Source: CBDULX01 sp965368175
Lineage (GTDB): Bacteria; Pseudomonadota; Gammaproteobacteria; SZUA-229
DNA length: 27,180 nucleotides
Assembly: GCA_965368175.1 (NCBI GenBank)
Contig: CBDULX010000015.1
Coordinates: 1-27,180 of the forward strand
Direction: 5' to 3'
Numbering within the stretch: the first letter of the stretch is position 1; each line of letters begins with the position of its first letter. Shown here one piece after another: positions 7,379 to 15,637 of the stretch. The notes under the pieces were generated by a model. It was not told where the DNA came from, did no database searches, and saw nothing but the letters and a program-made list of their open reading frames with translations. The position numbers were made by a program, and so were the translations under genes.

Positions 7379-8119
7379 ATGACTACCCAGAACCGAAAAC
7401 TACGAGAACGCCAGTTAAGGCAACAACTGATACTGGATACCGCAAAAAACATTCTCAGCCAGGAAGGCCTTAGCAGACTGACTATGGAGCGAATCGCTAC
7501 AGATATCGAGTATTCAAAAGGTACGGTCTACAATCATTTTTCCAGCAAGGAAGACATCATCGCTGCACTGGGTGTACGTTGCATGAATAATCTGCTGGAC
7601 CTGTTTATACGAGCGACCAGTTATCCCGCGCCCAGTCGAGACCGTATCTCTGCAGTCGTCATTGCACACAGCCTGTACGCACAATTAAATCCGATTGAAT
7701 TACAAAACATGCAGATGATCAAATCACAGACCATTCGCCTGAAAGCTTCTGCAGGCATGCAAGCTGAAGTGCTGCATTTAGAAAAAAAGATCACAAAAAT
7801 AGTCATTGATATTGTCAGTGATGGTATTGCATCCGCTGAACTCCCCAATGAAGACAGCACTACTATAGACGGCATAGTCCTGGGTCTATGGAGTATGGGC
7901 TATGGCACCAATCTACTCAGTACATCGGGTATTCCTTTCAAGCAGATAGATATGTGTGATCCACTGGAGGTTATGTGGGATAACAGCCAGCGTTTACTGG
8001 ACAGCTATCACTGGCAACCCTTAAGTAACCAGTTCGACACTACTGAAAAATACCTCGAAATTTGTCACCGGCTATTCAATGAAGAAATCACACAACTGAA
8101 CAGGATCGCAAAACAATAA
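7379..8119 (+). CDS. TetR/AcrR-family transcriptional regulator
   Basis: The N-terminal helix-turn-helix (about residues 12-62) is typical: LILDTAKNILSQEGLSRLTM, then IATDIEYSKGTVYNHFSSKE, where the recognition helix is GTVYNHF. The remaining 180 residues form the variable ligand-binding and dimer domain. At 246 aa it is longer than most family members (about 190-220), with an extended C-terminal helical tail. Its stop is 2 bases before the RND transporter start, so it is the first gene of the five-gene operon and probably its repressor. A short dyad TGAC-TCAAC-GTCA at 7353-7365, just upstream of the start, could be an operator but is weak. The ligand is unknown; an exported lipid or acyl-CoA would suit the context. 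Confidence 0.88.
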   Translation: MTTQNRKLRERQLRQQLILDTAKNILSQEGLSRLTMERIATDIEYSKGTVYNHFSSKEDIIAALGVRCMNNLLDLFIRATSYPAPSRDRISAVVIAHSLYAQLNPIELQNMQMIKSQTIRLKASAGMQAEVLHLEKKITKIVIDIVSDGIASAELPNEDSTTIDGIVLGLWSMGYGTNLLSTSGIPFKQIDMCDPLEVMWDNSQRLLDSYHWQPLSNQFDTTEKYLEICHRLFNEEITQLNRIAKQ

Positions 8120-8121
8120 TT

Positions 8122-10437
8122 ATGAATAAAGGACCTACAGTGATTATTAGATACACAGAATGGATTTTAAAATGGCGGTATCTAATCGTTGGTTTATCCC
8201 TCCTGGCAACCTTAAGTCTGGGTATGGGTATGAAGAACTTACAATTTTCCAATGATTACCGGGTGTTTTTTAGCAAGGACAATCCCCAGCTCAGTGCCTT
8301 TGAAAACCTGCAAAACACTTACACTAAAAATGACAATGTACTGTTTGTTATCGCCCCAAAAGATAAAACTGTTTTTAGTAAACAAACTCTGGCTGCAGTA
8401 AAGGCAATTACTGAGCAGGCCTGGCAAATCCCTTATTCAATACGCGTCGACTCAATTACCAATTTTCAGCATACCTATGCAGAACAGGATGAGCTTATTG
8501 TCGATGACCTTGTCAGCGACCCAGCCTCGATGAGTGAGCAGGATCTGGACTATGCCAAACGAGTAGCACTGAACGAACCTATGCTGGTCAACCGACTGGT
8601 TTCTCCGAATGCTGCTTATACCGGGGTTAATGTAATCGTCCAGATGCCTGGAATAAATCTCATGGCAGAAACACCCGCAGTGGTGAGTTATGCGCGGACA
8701 ATGGTGACGGAATTATCGCAATCTTATCCGGATGTGGAAATTCGACTATCCGGTATCATGATGATGAATAATGCTTTTCCTGAAGCCACTAAACGGGATG
8801 GCATGAGCTTGATACCACTTGCCTTTCTGACTATAACCGCCATGTTGCTGTTCCTGCTACGCGGCTTGAGCGGTACATTCTCAACGGTCGTACTGGTACT
8901 GTTTTCAATTGTTGCTGCAATGGGAACTGCTGGCTGGGCAGGTATCAATCTGACACCTCCATCGGCCGCATCACCCATCATAATTCTAACCATTGCCATT
9001 GCTGGTGCAGTCCACCTGCTGGTGACCATGCTTCAGGAAATTCATCGAGGCACGATTAAACATGATGCTATTACAGAAAGTATGCGTGTCAATTTAATGC
9101 CCATATTCCTCACCAGTCTCACCACCATGCTGGGCTTTCTCAGCCTTAATTTCAGTGATGCACCACCTTTTCGAGATCTGGGTAATATTTCTGCATTTGG
9201 CGTCGTAATGTCGTTTTTACTCACTGTAACTTTCCTGCCTGCAATCATGTACATGTTACCAATTAAAGCCAGACATTTTGTGATTGGCACCAGAAGCATG
9301 CACTTACTCGGTGACTGGGTCGTCAGCAAAAGAAAAGCTCTGCTATGGATTATGGGCATTATGGTCGTACTACTGCTGTCACTGATTCCTAAAAATGAAC
9401 TCAATGATGTTTTTGTCAATTACTTCGATGAATCAGTTGATTTCAGACAGGATACCGACTTTACAACAAAGCACCTGACCGGAACATATAATATTGATTA
9501 CTCTCTGGACAGTGGCGAAGAAAATGCTGTAACTAACCCGGATTTTCTGAAAAAGATTTCCAGTTTCACCGACTGGTATAGAGCTCAGCCAGAAGTCATA
9601 CATGTCAGCAGCATTAGCGATACCTTTAAACGGCTTAACAAAAACATGCACTGGGATGATGATAACTGGTATAAATTACCGGAAACACGTGAACTGGCTG
9701 CCCAGTATTTACTGCTCTATGAATTATCCCTTCCCTATGGGCTGGATCTGAATAATCAGATTGACATAGCAAAACAGGCTACACGTGTCAGCGTTATACT
9801 TGATACAATCTCATCGAATCAAATACTGAAACTGGAGCAACGAGCCAGACAATGGCTTGAGAATAACGCAGCTAACCTGGTTACTGATGGAGCCAGCCCA
9901 ACCATCATGTTCTCCCATATCGGCCGAAGAAATATCGAGAGTATGCTTACCGGTACTACTATTGCCCTGCTGTTGATTTCAGGTATTCTGATTATCGCAT
10001 TACGCTCATTTAAATATGGTCTGATCAGTTTAATTCCCAACCTGTTTCCTGCGGGATGTGCATTCGGGCTTTGGGCATTGTTTGTTGGTGAAGTAGGCCT
10101 GGCATTGTCCGTAGTAACAGCAATGACCCTGGGCATAGTGGTCGATGACACTATTCATTTTATTAGCAAATACATCCGGGCACGAGAAGAAAAAAATCTG
10201 AATAGCCATGATGCTGTTCGTTTCGCATTTCAGAATGTTGGAGTTGCTCTCTGGGTAACATCCGCTGTGTTAGTCAGTGGTTTTATGATACTTTCATTAT
10301 CTGCATTCCAGTTAAATTCAGGCATGGGTATGATGACCAGTATGATTATTACCATAGCACTGATACTCGACCTTTTCCTGTTACCCACATTACTTATATA
10401 CATTGATAAACCTGACCCACAGGATAGTCACATATGA
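8122..10437 (+). CDS. RND-superfamily transporter, MMPL/HpnN-like
   Basis: The 771-aa inner-membrane protein shows the RND duplicated plan. Each half has one helix (first about 18-36), a large periplasmic domain and a five-helix bundle (about 228-385 and 610-760). The length is that of the MMPL/HpnN group rather than the 1000-aa drug pumps, and no membrane-fusion protein is nearby. The second half keeps an acidic pair in GIVVDDTIHF (D675, D676) suitable for proton relay; the equivalent place in the first half reads IAGAVHLL (about 293-300), lacking Asp. The ATG at 8122 follows the tetR stop by 2 bases without a ribosome-binding site. An in-frame GTG at 8140 has AAAGGA 6 bases upstream and may be the true start. 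Relatives move lipids or other hydrophobic molecules. Confidence 0.88.
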   Translation: MNKGPTVIIRYTEWILKWRYLIVGLSLLATLSLGMGMKNLQFSNDYRVFFSKDNPQLSAFENLQNTYTKNDNVLFVIAPKDKTVFSKQTLAAVKAITEQAWQIPYSIRVDSITNFQHTYAEQDELIVDDLVSDPASMSEQDLDYAKRVALNEPMLVNRLVSPNAAYTGVNVIVQMPGINLMAETPAVVSYARTMVTELSQSYPDVEIRLSGIMMMNNAFPEATKRDGMSLIPLAFLTITAMLLFLLRGLSGTFSTVVLVLFSIVAAMGTAGWAGINLTPPSAASPIIILTIAIAGAVHLLVTMLQEIHRGTIKHDAITESMRVNLMPIFLTSLTTMLGFLSLNFSDAPPFRDLGNISAFGVVMSFLLTVTFLPAIMYMLPIKARHFVIGTRSMHLLGDWVVSKRKALLWIMGIMVVLLLSLIPKNELNDVFVNYFDESVDFRQDTDFTTKHLTGTYNIDYSLDSGEENAVTNPDFLKKISSFTDWYRAQPEVIHVSSISDTFKRLNKNMHWDDDNWYKLPETRELAAQYLLLYELSLPYGLDLNNQIDIAKQATRVSVILDTISSNQILKLEQRARQWLENNAANLVTDGASPTIMFSHIGRRNIESMLTGTTIALLLISGILIIALRSFKYGLISLIPNLFPAGCAFGLWALFVGEVGLALSVVTAMTLGIVVDDTIHFISKYIRAREEKNLNSHDAVRFAFQNVGVALWVTSAVLVSGFMILSLSAFQLNSGMGMMTSMIITIALILDLFLLPTLLIYIDKPDPQDSHI

Positions 10438-11225
10438 AAATATCAAAACATAAATCTTTTACATTTTTAACCTGTCTCCTGCTGAGCATTAACAGCCAGG
10501 CCAATACCGCTGAACAGAAAGGTTTCGAAATAGCACAGGAAGCAGACAAGCAAGATACAGGATTTGTAGATTCCAGCGCCAGCCTGATTATGGAGCTCAA
10601 AAACAAACAGGGACAGGTTAGTGTCAGACATGTAAGAGTAAGAACCCTGGAAGTTAAAGGCGATGGAGACAAAGGTATGTCGATATTTGATCAGCCAGCC
10701 GATATTAAAGGCACTGCATTTTTAACTTTTTCTCATGCCACTACACCGGATGAGCAATGGTTGTATTTACCGGCCATCAAACGCGTTAAACGTATCAATT
10801 CAAAAAACAAATCCGGCCCTTTCATGGGTAGTGAATTTGCCTATGAAGACATATCTTCACAGGAACTGGATAAGTACACCTACAAATATCTGCGCGATGA
10901 AAGAATAAATGGCAATGACTGTTTTGTAATTGAACGTTACCCAGCCTACGAACACTCAGGTTACACGAAGCAGATAACATGGATAAATAAACTGGAATAT
11001 CGGCCTGAAAAAATAGTTTATTACGACCGAAAAAACAGTCTCCTGAAAACCTTAACTTACTCTGATTACAAGCAATATCTTGGACAATTCTGGCGTGCTG
11101 AAAAAATGCATATGATCAATCACCAGACTGGAAAGTCGACATTACTTACATGGACAAATTATGAATTCAAAACAGGCCTCAGCGACAAAGACTTCAACCG
11201 CAACAGTCTAAAGCGTGCAAAATAA
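10434..11225 (+). CDS. LolA-like outer-membrane lipoprotein-sorting family protein
   Basis: The 263-aa protein has a signal peptide (hydrophobic core about residues 9-20, likely cut after NSQA near 24). The mature domain is of the LolA-like type commonly encoded beside RND/MMPL transporters. Recognisable segments are LIMELKNKQGQVSVRHVRVR, DQPADIKGTAFLTF, DEQWLYLPAIKRVKRI and MGSEFAYEDISSQEL. These belong to a half-barrel fold that binds acyl chains in LolA. There is no lipobox Cys, so it should be a soluble periplasmic protein. Its ATG overlaps the transporter stop as ATGA, strong evidence of coupled translation. The likely role is to carry cargo from the RND protein across the periplasm. True LolA is smaller and serves the LolCDE system, so a lipoprotein role should not be assumed. 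Confidence 0.82.
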   Translation: MKISKHKSFTFLTCLLLSINSQANTAEQKGFEIAQEADKQDTGFVDSSASLIMELKNKQGQVSVRHVRVRTLEVKGDGDKGMSIFDQPADIKGTAFLTFSHATTPDEQWLYLPAIKRVKRINSKNKSGPFMGSEFAYEDISSQELDKYTYKYLRDERINGNDCFVIERYPAYEHSGYTKQITWINKLEYRPEKIVYYDRKNSLLKTLTYSDYKQYLGQFWRAEKMHMINHQTGKSTLLTWTNYEFKTGLSDKDFNRNSLKRAK

Positions 11226-11240
11226 TAAACAGGCAACACG

Positions 11241-11756
11241 ATGAATCTGTACTTAAGACTATTACTTTTACTATTTAAAAGAAAAATGAAACAAAAACCA
11301 GAACTGCTTGAAACAGCAGTACTGCATTTGAGAGTACTGCCAAATGATCTGGATTTTAACTTCCATATGAATAATGGACGTTTCCTTAGTATAATGGATC
11401 TGGGGCGCATCGAATTAATTAAGCAACGTGGCTTGATTGGACATATGATCAGACATCGCTGGGCACCAATAGTCGGAAAGGCACAAATAAGTTTCTACCG
11501 ACCGCTTAACCTATTTCAAAGTTATGAATTACACACACGACTGATGTGCTGGGATAATAAATGGGCCTATTTTGAACAGATATTCATCAGCAAAAACAAA
11601 ACAATAGCAGTTGGACATATTAAAGGTCTTCTTAACTCGACTCAAGGAACATTAAATCCAGACAAGGTAATTAAACTACTGGGTTACGATAACCAGTCTC
11701 CTGCATGTCCTGAAGAAATTTCAATGTTAACCGCTGCTCGAGTGCCCCATGATTAA
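11241..11756 (+). CDS. Hotdog-fold thioesterase (4HBT/THEM6-like)
   Basis: The 171-aa protein has the hotdog acyl-CoA thioesterase signature LPNDLDFNFHMNNGRFLSIM (about residues 33-52), in which Asp and the HMNN stretch form the catalytic and substrate site of the 4HBT/THEM6 type. Strand-rich segments GKAQISFYRPLNLFQSYELH and WAYFEQIFISKNKTIAVGHI follow. The first 12 residues are hydrophobic (LYLRLLLLLF) followed by KRK, which could be a membrane anchor with the enzyme on the cytoplasmic side. It lies 15 bases after the LolA-like gene and overlaps the barrel gene by 8 bases. In context it may release a fatty or polyketide-like acyl product destined for export; the substrate is not known. Confidence 0.82.
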   Translation: MNLYLRLLLLLFKRKMKQKPELLETAVLHLRVLPNDLDFNFHMNNGRFLSIMDLGRIELIKQRGLIGHMIRHRWAPIVGKAQISFYRPLNLFQSYELHTRLMCWDNKWAYFEQIFISKNKTIAVGHIKGLLNSTQGTLNPDKVIKLLGYDNQSPACPEEISMLTAARVPHD

Positions 11757-12936
11757 AAATATTCTTTGTTTATTTTTATTATTCTCAAGCCCTGTAATTT
11801 TAGCAAATGAATGGAGTGGAAATTTTTCTATCCAGTCGCGTAGTTTCATTCATGACCCGGAATTAGTAGATACTCCACAGGAAAATAACTACTTTTCATT
11901 ATCCGGATTACCTGAGTTTTACCACAGCTGGGATGATCAGCAGCAAAGTTTCACTTTCACACCTTTTTTTCGACTCACTCATAATGATGATGGAAGAAAT
12001 CATGGCGATATACGTGAATTACACTGGCAAAGAGTACTGGAAAACTGGGAATTCAGGATTGGCATTAGTAAAGTTTTCTGGGGGGTTACCGAATCACAGC
12101 ACCTGGTAGATGTTATTAACCAGACCGATGCTGTAGAAAACATTGACGGTGAAGACAAACTGGGCCAGCCCATGCTTAAGCTCAGCACTGAAAATAACCA
12201 CGGTGTCTTTGATTTTTTTATATTGCCGGGTTTCAGAGAACGCACGTTCAGTGATGTAGATGGACGGCTGATAACAGACCCGGTGATAGATCCTGAACAG
12301 GCATTTTATGAATCTTCCGATGCAGACAGGCATATTGATTATGCCCTGAGATGGTTTCAGACACTGGGTGACTGGGACCTTGGTCTATCCTATTTTACAG
12401 GAACCAGTCGTGACCCCTTATTTAAGCCAGGTTCACGCAATTCTGAACTGGTTGCTGTACCTTATTACGTGCTGATGCAACAGTTTGGCCTGGATCTGCA
12501 GGCCACCACCGATGAATGGCTATGGAAACTGGAACTGATTCAAAGACAATGGCAAGTCGAAGACTTTCGTGCGCTCACCGCTGGTTTTGAGTATAGCTTT
12601 ATCGGTATATTTGACAGCAATGCCGATATCGGACTGGTGGTCGAGTATCTGTATGATGATAGAGATGAAGCTGCCACAACACCCTTTGAGGACGATCTGA
12701 TGACAGGCCTTAGATTGACACTCAACGATACCCAATCTACCGAAGCACTTCTTGGCGTGATTATAGACAGAAATACCCGAGAATCCATGCTCTCACTGGA
12801 AGCCAGTCGTAGACTCAGCGATCAGTGGAAACTAGAATTAGAAGCTCGTTTCTTTCAGCACATCGCCAGTAATAGTTATTTTCAATCCATACAAAACGAT
12901 GATTATGTTCAATTTAATCTGTCTTATTATTTCTAA
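11749..12936 (+). CDS. Outer-membrane beta-barrel protein of unknown family
   Basis: The 395-aa protein has a signal peptide (residues 1-19, cut after VILA) and a mature chain of alternating aromatic and polar strands, for example FTFTPFFRLTHNDD, WEFRIGISKVFWG, HIDYALRWFQTLGDWDLGLS and LVVEYLYDDRD. It ends in FNLSYYF: a C-terminal Phe with alternating hydrophobics is the BAM recognition signal of barrel proteins. The spacing suggests 14-18 strands. It is the last gene of the operon and overlaps the thioesterase gene by 8 bases. It could be the outer-membrane exit or acceptor for cargo handled by the RND and LolA-like proteins. I do not recognise a named family; it is roughly DUF1302-like in character, but that is a weak impression. 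Confidence 0.75.
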   Translation: MIKNILCLFLLFSSPVILANEWSGNFSIQSRSFIHDPELVDTPQENNYFSLSGLPEFYHSWDDQQQSFTFTPFFRLTHNDDGRNHGDIRELHWQRVLENWEFRIGISKVFWGVTESQHLVDVINQTDAVENIDGEDKLGQPMLKLSTENNHGVFDFFILPGFRERTFSDVDGRLITDPVIDPEQAFYESSDADRHIDYALRWFQTLGDWDLGLSYFTGTSRDPLFKPGSRNSELVAVPYYVLMQQFGLDLQATTDEWLWKLELIQRQWQVEDFRALTAGFEYSFIGIFDSNADIGLVVEYLYDDRDEAATTPFEDDLMTGLRLTLNDTQSTEALLGVIIDRNTRESMLSLEASRRLSDQWKLELEARFFQHIASNSYFQSIQNDDYVQFNLSYYF

Positions 12937-13006
12937 GGAACCTCTGATCAAGTCATCTATTGTCATACCGGTCTTCTCAGGAATGACTTATTCAGTGTGT
13001 CCCTAA
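12934..13006. repeat. 73-bp imperfect palindromic element
   Basis: The left end TAAGGAACCTCTGATCAAGT and the reverse complement of the right end, TTAGGGACACACTGAATAAG, align with about 16 of 24 matches through an exact inner repeat AAGTCAT/ATGACTT (12950-12956 and 12983-12989). The 26-base centre includes CATACCGGTCTTCTCAGG. The left boundary coincides with the TAA stop codon of the barrel gene. The outer sequence GG-ACCTCT resembles the ends of the 314-bp MITE. It looks like a REP- or mini-MITE-type element without coding capacity. Confidence 0.55.
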
Positions 13007-13007
13007 A

Positions 13008-13034
13008 TAAAACCAGGAACATGTCCTGGCTTTA
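13008..13034. terminator. Bidirectional terminator between barrel and sulfotransferase genes
   Basis: AAAACCAGGA and TCCTGGCTTT pair with one mismatch around a 5-base loop, with A/T flanks on both sides. It lies between the convergent barrel gene (ends 12936) and sulfotransferase gene (ends 13039) and probably ends both transcripts. Confidence 0.75.
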
Positions 13035-13038
13035 TCTT

Positions 13039-14091
13039 TCAGGCTGATTTCTGAAACAGCTCTTTTTCACGGGTTAATCTGCACCGAATCATTTCAATAT
13101 AGTCACCCCTGAATTTTCGTAACATATAATCACGAGGATCATTTATTTTGAGTACTTTCCAGGCTTCTTCCCTGTTGCTGGCACTACGTTTTTCTGCCTC
13201 GGTAAATGCCGATAAACTGACCTCTGCATTAGCAGGACTCATACGCTCGTAACCATAGTAATCCATATGTTCACCTGCCAGTGTTTCAATCATTTCTATT
13301 TCCTGATCTGTTAATGTTTTCTTAAATTTATCCACATTAGCCGCTATTGGTGAAGAGCTATTAGACTCCCATAAAGCTGAGCGTGTTGATATAGACCTGG
13401 CTTCTTCAGATTTATCTATATCCAGCATCTCTGCTGAAAATTTTATTTCAAAAAACTCACAGATCTTAGGAATAATTTCAGCCTGACTGACGATAAAATC
13501 CTCGAATCGTATAGTTAATACTTTTTCTGGATATTTTAGTATCAGAGCTCTTGCTTCATCATTAGCACGTACCCAGGTCCTGGCATTGAGCATGATGTCA
13601 AAGTCATGAATTATGGCTCTATTCATACTTGATATCTGTGCACGTGGATCACGGACCACATTAAGAAACAACATTTCCGGGTAAAGTTCAAGCAACTCGT
13701 CGACGTAATGAATACTGTCGAGTGATTTATCCATTACCACTGATGCACCTTGAATTCGTCCGGTCTCGAATAGCATTTCCCAGACAACACGATGGATACT
13801 TCGAGATTCACTTTGAATAGAATCAAAAATATCGACAGGATCAAATGTAACTCCCGGCCATTTAACCATCAAACTGGATTGCAGCCCGATGACATCGGTA
13901 ATCAGCTGAAAGTAGTGGTTATCATCATTTAAATCACCATAGAGATCAACCAGAGGCATGAAATCGACGATGTGCAAGGGATACGGCGCATAGAACTCTT
14001 TATTCGCGTTTAATCTCAAACGTAATGCATGACTTCCACAGCGTCTTAGCGGTATCATTAGTACTGGACGAGGGTGGATTTTATTATTCAT
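13039..14091 (-). CDS. Sulfotransferase-family protein, divergent copy
   Basis: Sulfotransferases move the sulfuryl group from PAPS to an acceptor hydroxyl or amine. This 350-aa cytoplasmic protein keeps the fold landmarks. The 5'-phosphosulfate loop is PLRRCGSHALRLRLN (about residues 14-28) and the 3'-phosphate site is VVRDPRAQISS (about 146-155, with R147, R150 and a Ser). It is paralogous to the protein at 16687-17694: compare PYPLHIVDFMPLVDLYGDL with PHPPHILDRMYPLLGNYGNL. The loop has Cys-Gly-Ser where the paralog has Ser-Gly-Ser. A strong ribosome-binding site AGGAGG precedes the ATG. It lies 107 bases after the PhnD-like gene at 14199 and probably shares its transcript. The acceptor is unknown. 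Confidence 0.8.
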   Translation of the reverse strand: MNNKIHPRPVLMIPLRRCGSHALRLRLNANKEFYAPYPLHIVDFMPLVDLYGDLNDDNHYFQLITDVIGLQSSLMVKWPGVTFDPVDIFDSIQSESRSIHRVVWEMLFETGRIQGASVVMDKSLDSIHYVDELLELYPEMLFLNVVRDPRAQISSMNRAIIHDFDIMLNARTWVRANDEARALILKYPEKVLTIRFEDFIVSQAEIIPKICEFFEIKFSAEMLDIDKSEEARSISTRSALWESNSSSPIAANVDKFKKTLTDQEIEMIETLAGEHMDYYGYERMSPANAEVSLSAFTEAEKRSASNREEAWKVLKINDPRDYMLRKFRGDYIEMIRCRLTREKELFQKSA

Positions 14092-14198
14092 AATCAGACT
14101 TCCTCCTGAACATATATTTGCTCAGCCGAGATAACGGCTTCCATATCTCACATAATATTATTATCTATATCATGTGAGTTTATTTGACCATAGGTTCA

Positions 14199-15038
14199 CT
14201 AGTTATTAACTAAAGATTCTTTTTTATAAGTAAAATTTTCGGCGCGCTTCAATACAATACGTACGCCATCATATTCTTCATTATCTGCTCTAATCAGTTT
14301 TGCGTCCGCAGCAAACCGCTTACGTAAATTAGCCAACGCCTCCTGGCCATCACGGGATAATAGCCCCTGGCGAATTGTTTGTTGAAGCTCAGAACTAATA
14401 CGTTTACCTGCAGTAAAACCCTGATTTGGATATGGTAAATGAGTATGTATGATCTTGACGTATTTACTGTCTTTATCATAAACACTTAAATTCGTTCTTG
14501 GTAGAACTCCCGCATCACACTGACCATTTTTTACGCCATCAAATACATTAATCCAGCCTTTGATTTTTACATGCTGGGGTTGCTTTTCCGGATTGGTAAA
14601 ATGACTAAACATGCTTAACATGCCAAAATTTGGGGAACCGGGTGCGCAGACTTTTTTACCGACTATGTCCTGTATATCATTTATTGAAGTATCATCTTTA
14701 CGGGCTATTATCTGCCAACGAAAGATGTGTGGTAATTTTATCAGTACATTGTGACCTAGATTATTGATACGCCAGTCAACGAAATGAGGCCCATCGAAAA
14801 CCAGATCATATTTTTCTGCATGCATATTAGTTGAATATTCAGCCCAGGTTTCCGGGTGTTCATAAACAAAACGCTCTCCAGTGAGGCTACTTAAATAGTC
14901 AGCAATTGGCTTATAAACCTTGATACCTTTTTCAAGGGATTCGCGGGGAGGCGCTGTAAAGATAAAGTCACTGTATACAGCCTGTGAATACAGGCCAATT
15001 AAACTTGCGATTGCGAGAATCATGCGAGATTTAAGCAT
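14199..15038 (-). CDS. PhnD-family periplasmic oxyanion-binding protein, copy 1
   Basis: The 279-aa protein has a signal peptide (residues 1-23, cut after AVYS) and then the phosphate/phosphite/phosphonate-binding fold. Segments are FIFTAPPRESLEKGIKVYKP, a region YDLVFDGPHFVDWRI, the ligand-loop-like CAPGSPNFGMLSM, and the second-lobe motif CDAGVLPRTNL. I chose the ATG at 15038 because AAGGAGTGG lies about 9 bases upstream and a normal signal peptide follows; the longer frame from 15074 lacks both. No ABC permease or ATPase gene is nearby, so it is an orphan binding protein. Relatives such as AioX bind arsenite and signal to sensor kinases rather than transporting. Here the ligand could be sulfate, sulfite, a sulfonate or another oxyanion. 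It is over half identical by eye to the copy at 15638. Confidence 0.82.
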   Translation of the reverse strand: MLKSRMILAIASLIGLYSQAVYSDFIFTAPPRESLEKGIKVYKPIADYLSSLTGERFVYEHPETWAEYSTNMHAEKYDLVFDGPHFVDWRINNLGHNVLIKLPHIFRWQIIARKDDTSINDIQDIVGKKVCAPGSPNFGMLSMFSHFTNPEKQPQHVKIKGWINVFDGVKNGQCDAGVLPRTNLSVYDKDSKYVKIIHTHLPYPNQGFTAGKRISSELQQTIRQGLLSRDGQEALANLRKRFAADAKLIRADNEEYDGVRIVLKRAENFTYKKESLVNN

Positions 15039-15087
15039 AACAATCCACTCCTTGATAAAGCAGGGCAATTTCAAACCCAGTCTATAG

Positions 15088-15130
15088 TCAATAGTTTATT
15101 TTCCTGTTAGTAACAATAGGGATATTTCCC
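15088..15130 (-). promoter_or_regulatory. Candidate promoter of PhnD-like copy 1 with upstream dyad site
   Basis: On the minus strand TTGTTA (15111-15116) and TATTGA (15088-15093) are separated by exactly 17 bases. Abutting the -35 on its upstream side is ATAGGGATATTTCCC (15116-15130, plus-strand reading), containing GGGA-TATT-TCCC, and outside it TGTTAG (15105-15110) pairs with CTAACA (15132-15137). The same 15-mer with one change occurs upstream of cysC. A dyad centred near -42 is a usual activator position. Confidence 0.5.
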
Positions 15131-15137
15131 GCTAACA

Positions 15138-15584
15138 GACTAATAGTCGACTTATACGCGCGTTGAATTCTGCATCACATCCAAGTGCTTAATTTTCATG
15201 TATTTTTACAGCATTGAATTATTAATATGCCAGTATCGAAAGTTTTTATTAAACATTCAATTGCGGAACAGAATGCCCTGAATATTTATAGACCACAGGC
15301 AATTACACTGACAATACCAGCTATGAAAAACTCAAAAAAATACTATAATATCAATAATATAGGTTTTAGTATTAAGACAATAAATAGATAAATGGACAAC
15401 CTTTAACTACAAACAACCCCTAAGGAAAGCATAGTTTATGGGGATAATTCCTAAAGGTTTCGATTGAAAGTATCTCAGCATATATAAATATATATTACCG
15501 ATAACCCACTGGGTTCTATATATAGAATATCCAGACCAGTAATTTTCAAAAGCTTTTATTTCAGAATTTTATAAGCGGATAAAT
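15138..15584. other. AT-rich intergenic region between the two PhnD-like genes
   Basis: This noncoding stretch is strongly AT-rich and I find no convincing gene in it. The notable structure is around 15418-15457, where CCCCTAAGGAA and TTCCTAAAGG form an inverted repeat. It contains ATGGGGATAATTCCT (15438-15452), which matches the dyad site at 15116-15130 at 12 of 15 positions. The TATATAAATATATATTA run near 15481-15497 is simple AT sequence. A small RNA or an upstream promoter for the copy 1 gene is possible but not shown. Confidence 0.5.
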
Positions 15585-15613
15585 AAAAAAGCCATATCAC
15601 ACAAGATATGGCT
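15585..15613 (-). terminator. Rho-independent terminator of PhnD-like copy 2
   Basis: On the minus strand AGCCATATC and GATATGGCT form a perfect 9-bp stem with a 6-base loop, followed by T6. It starts 25 bases beyond the stop codon at 15638 and separates this transcript from copy 1. Confidence 0.9.
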
Positions 15614-15637
15614 CATAAATTTAAAATATATTTTTAA

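Noticed and set aside
14124..14149. Small inverted repeats (AGCCG-N6-CGGCT and GAGATA-N10-TATCTC) between PhnD-like copy 1 and the sulfotransferase gene
   Set aside because: Short, overlapping and mutually exclusive; no T run, so neither a convincing terminator nor an operator.
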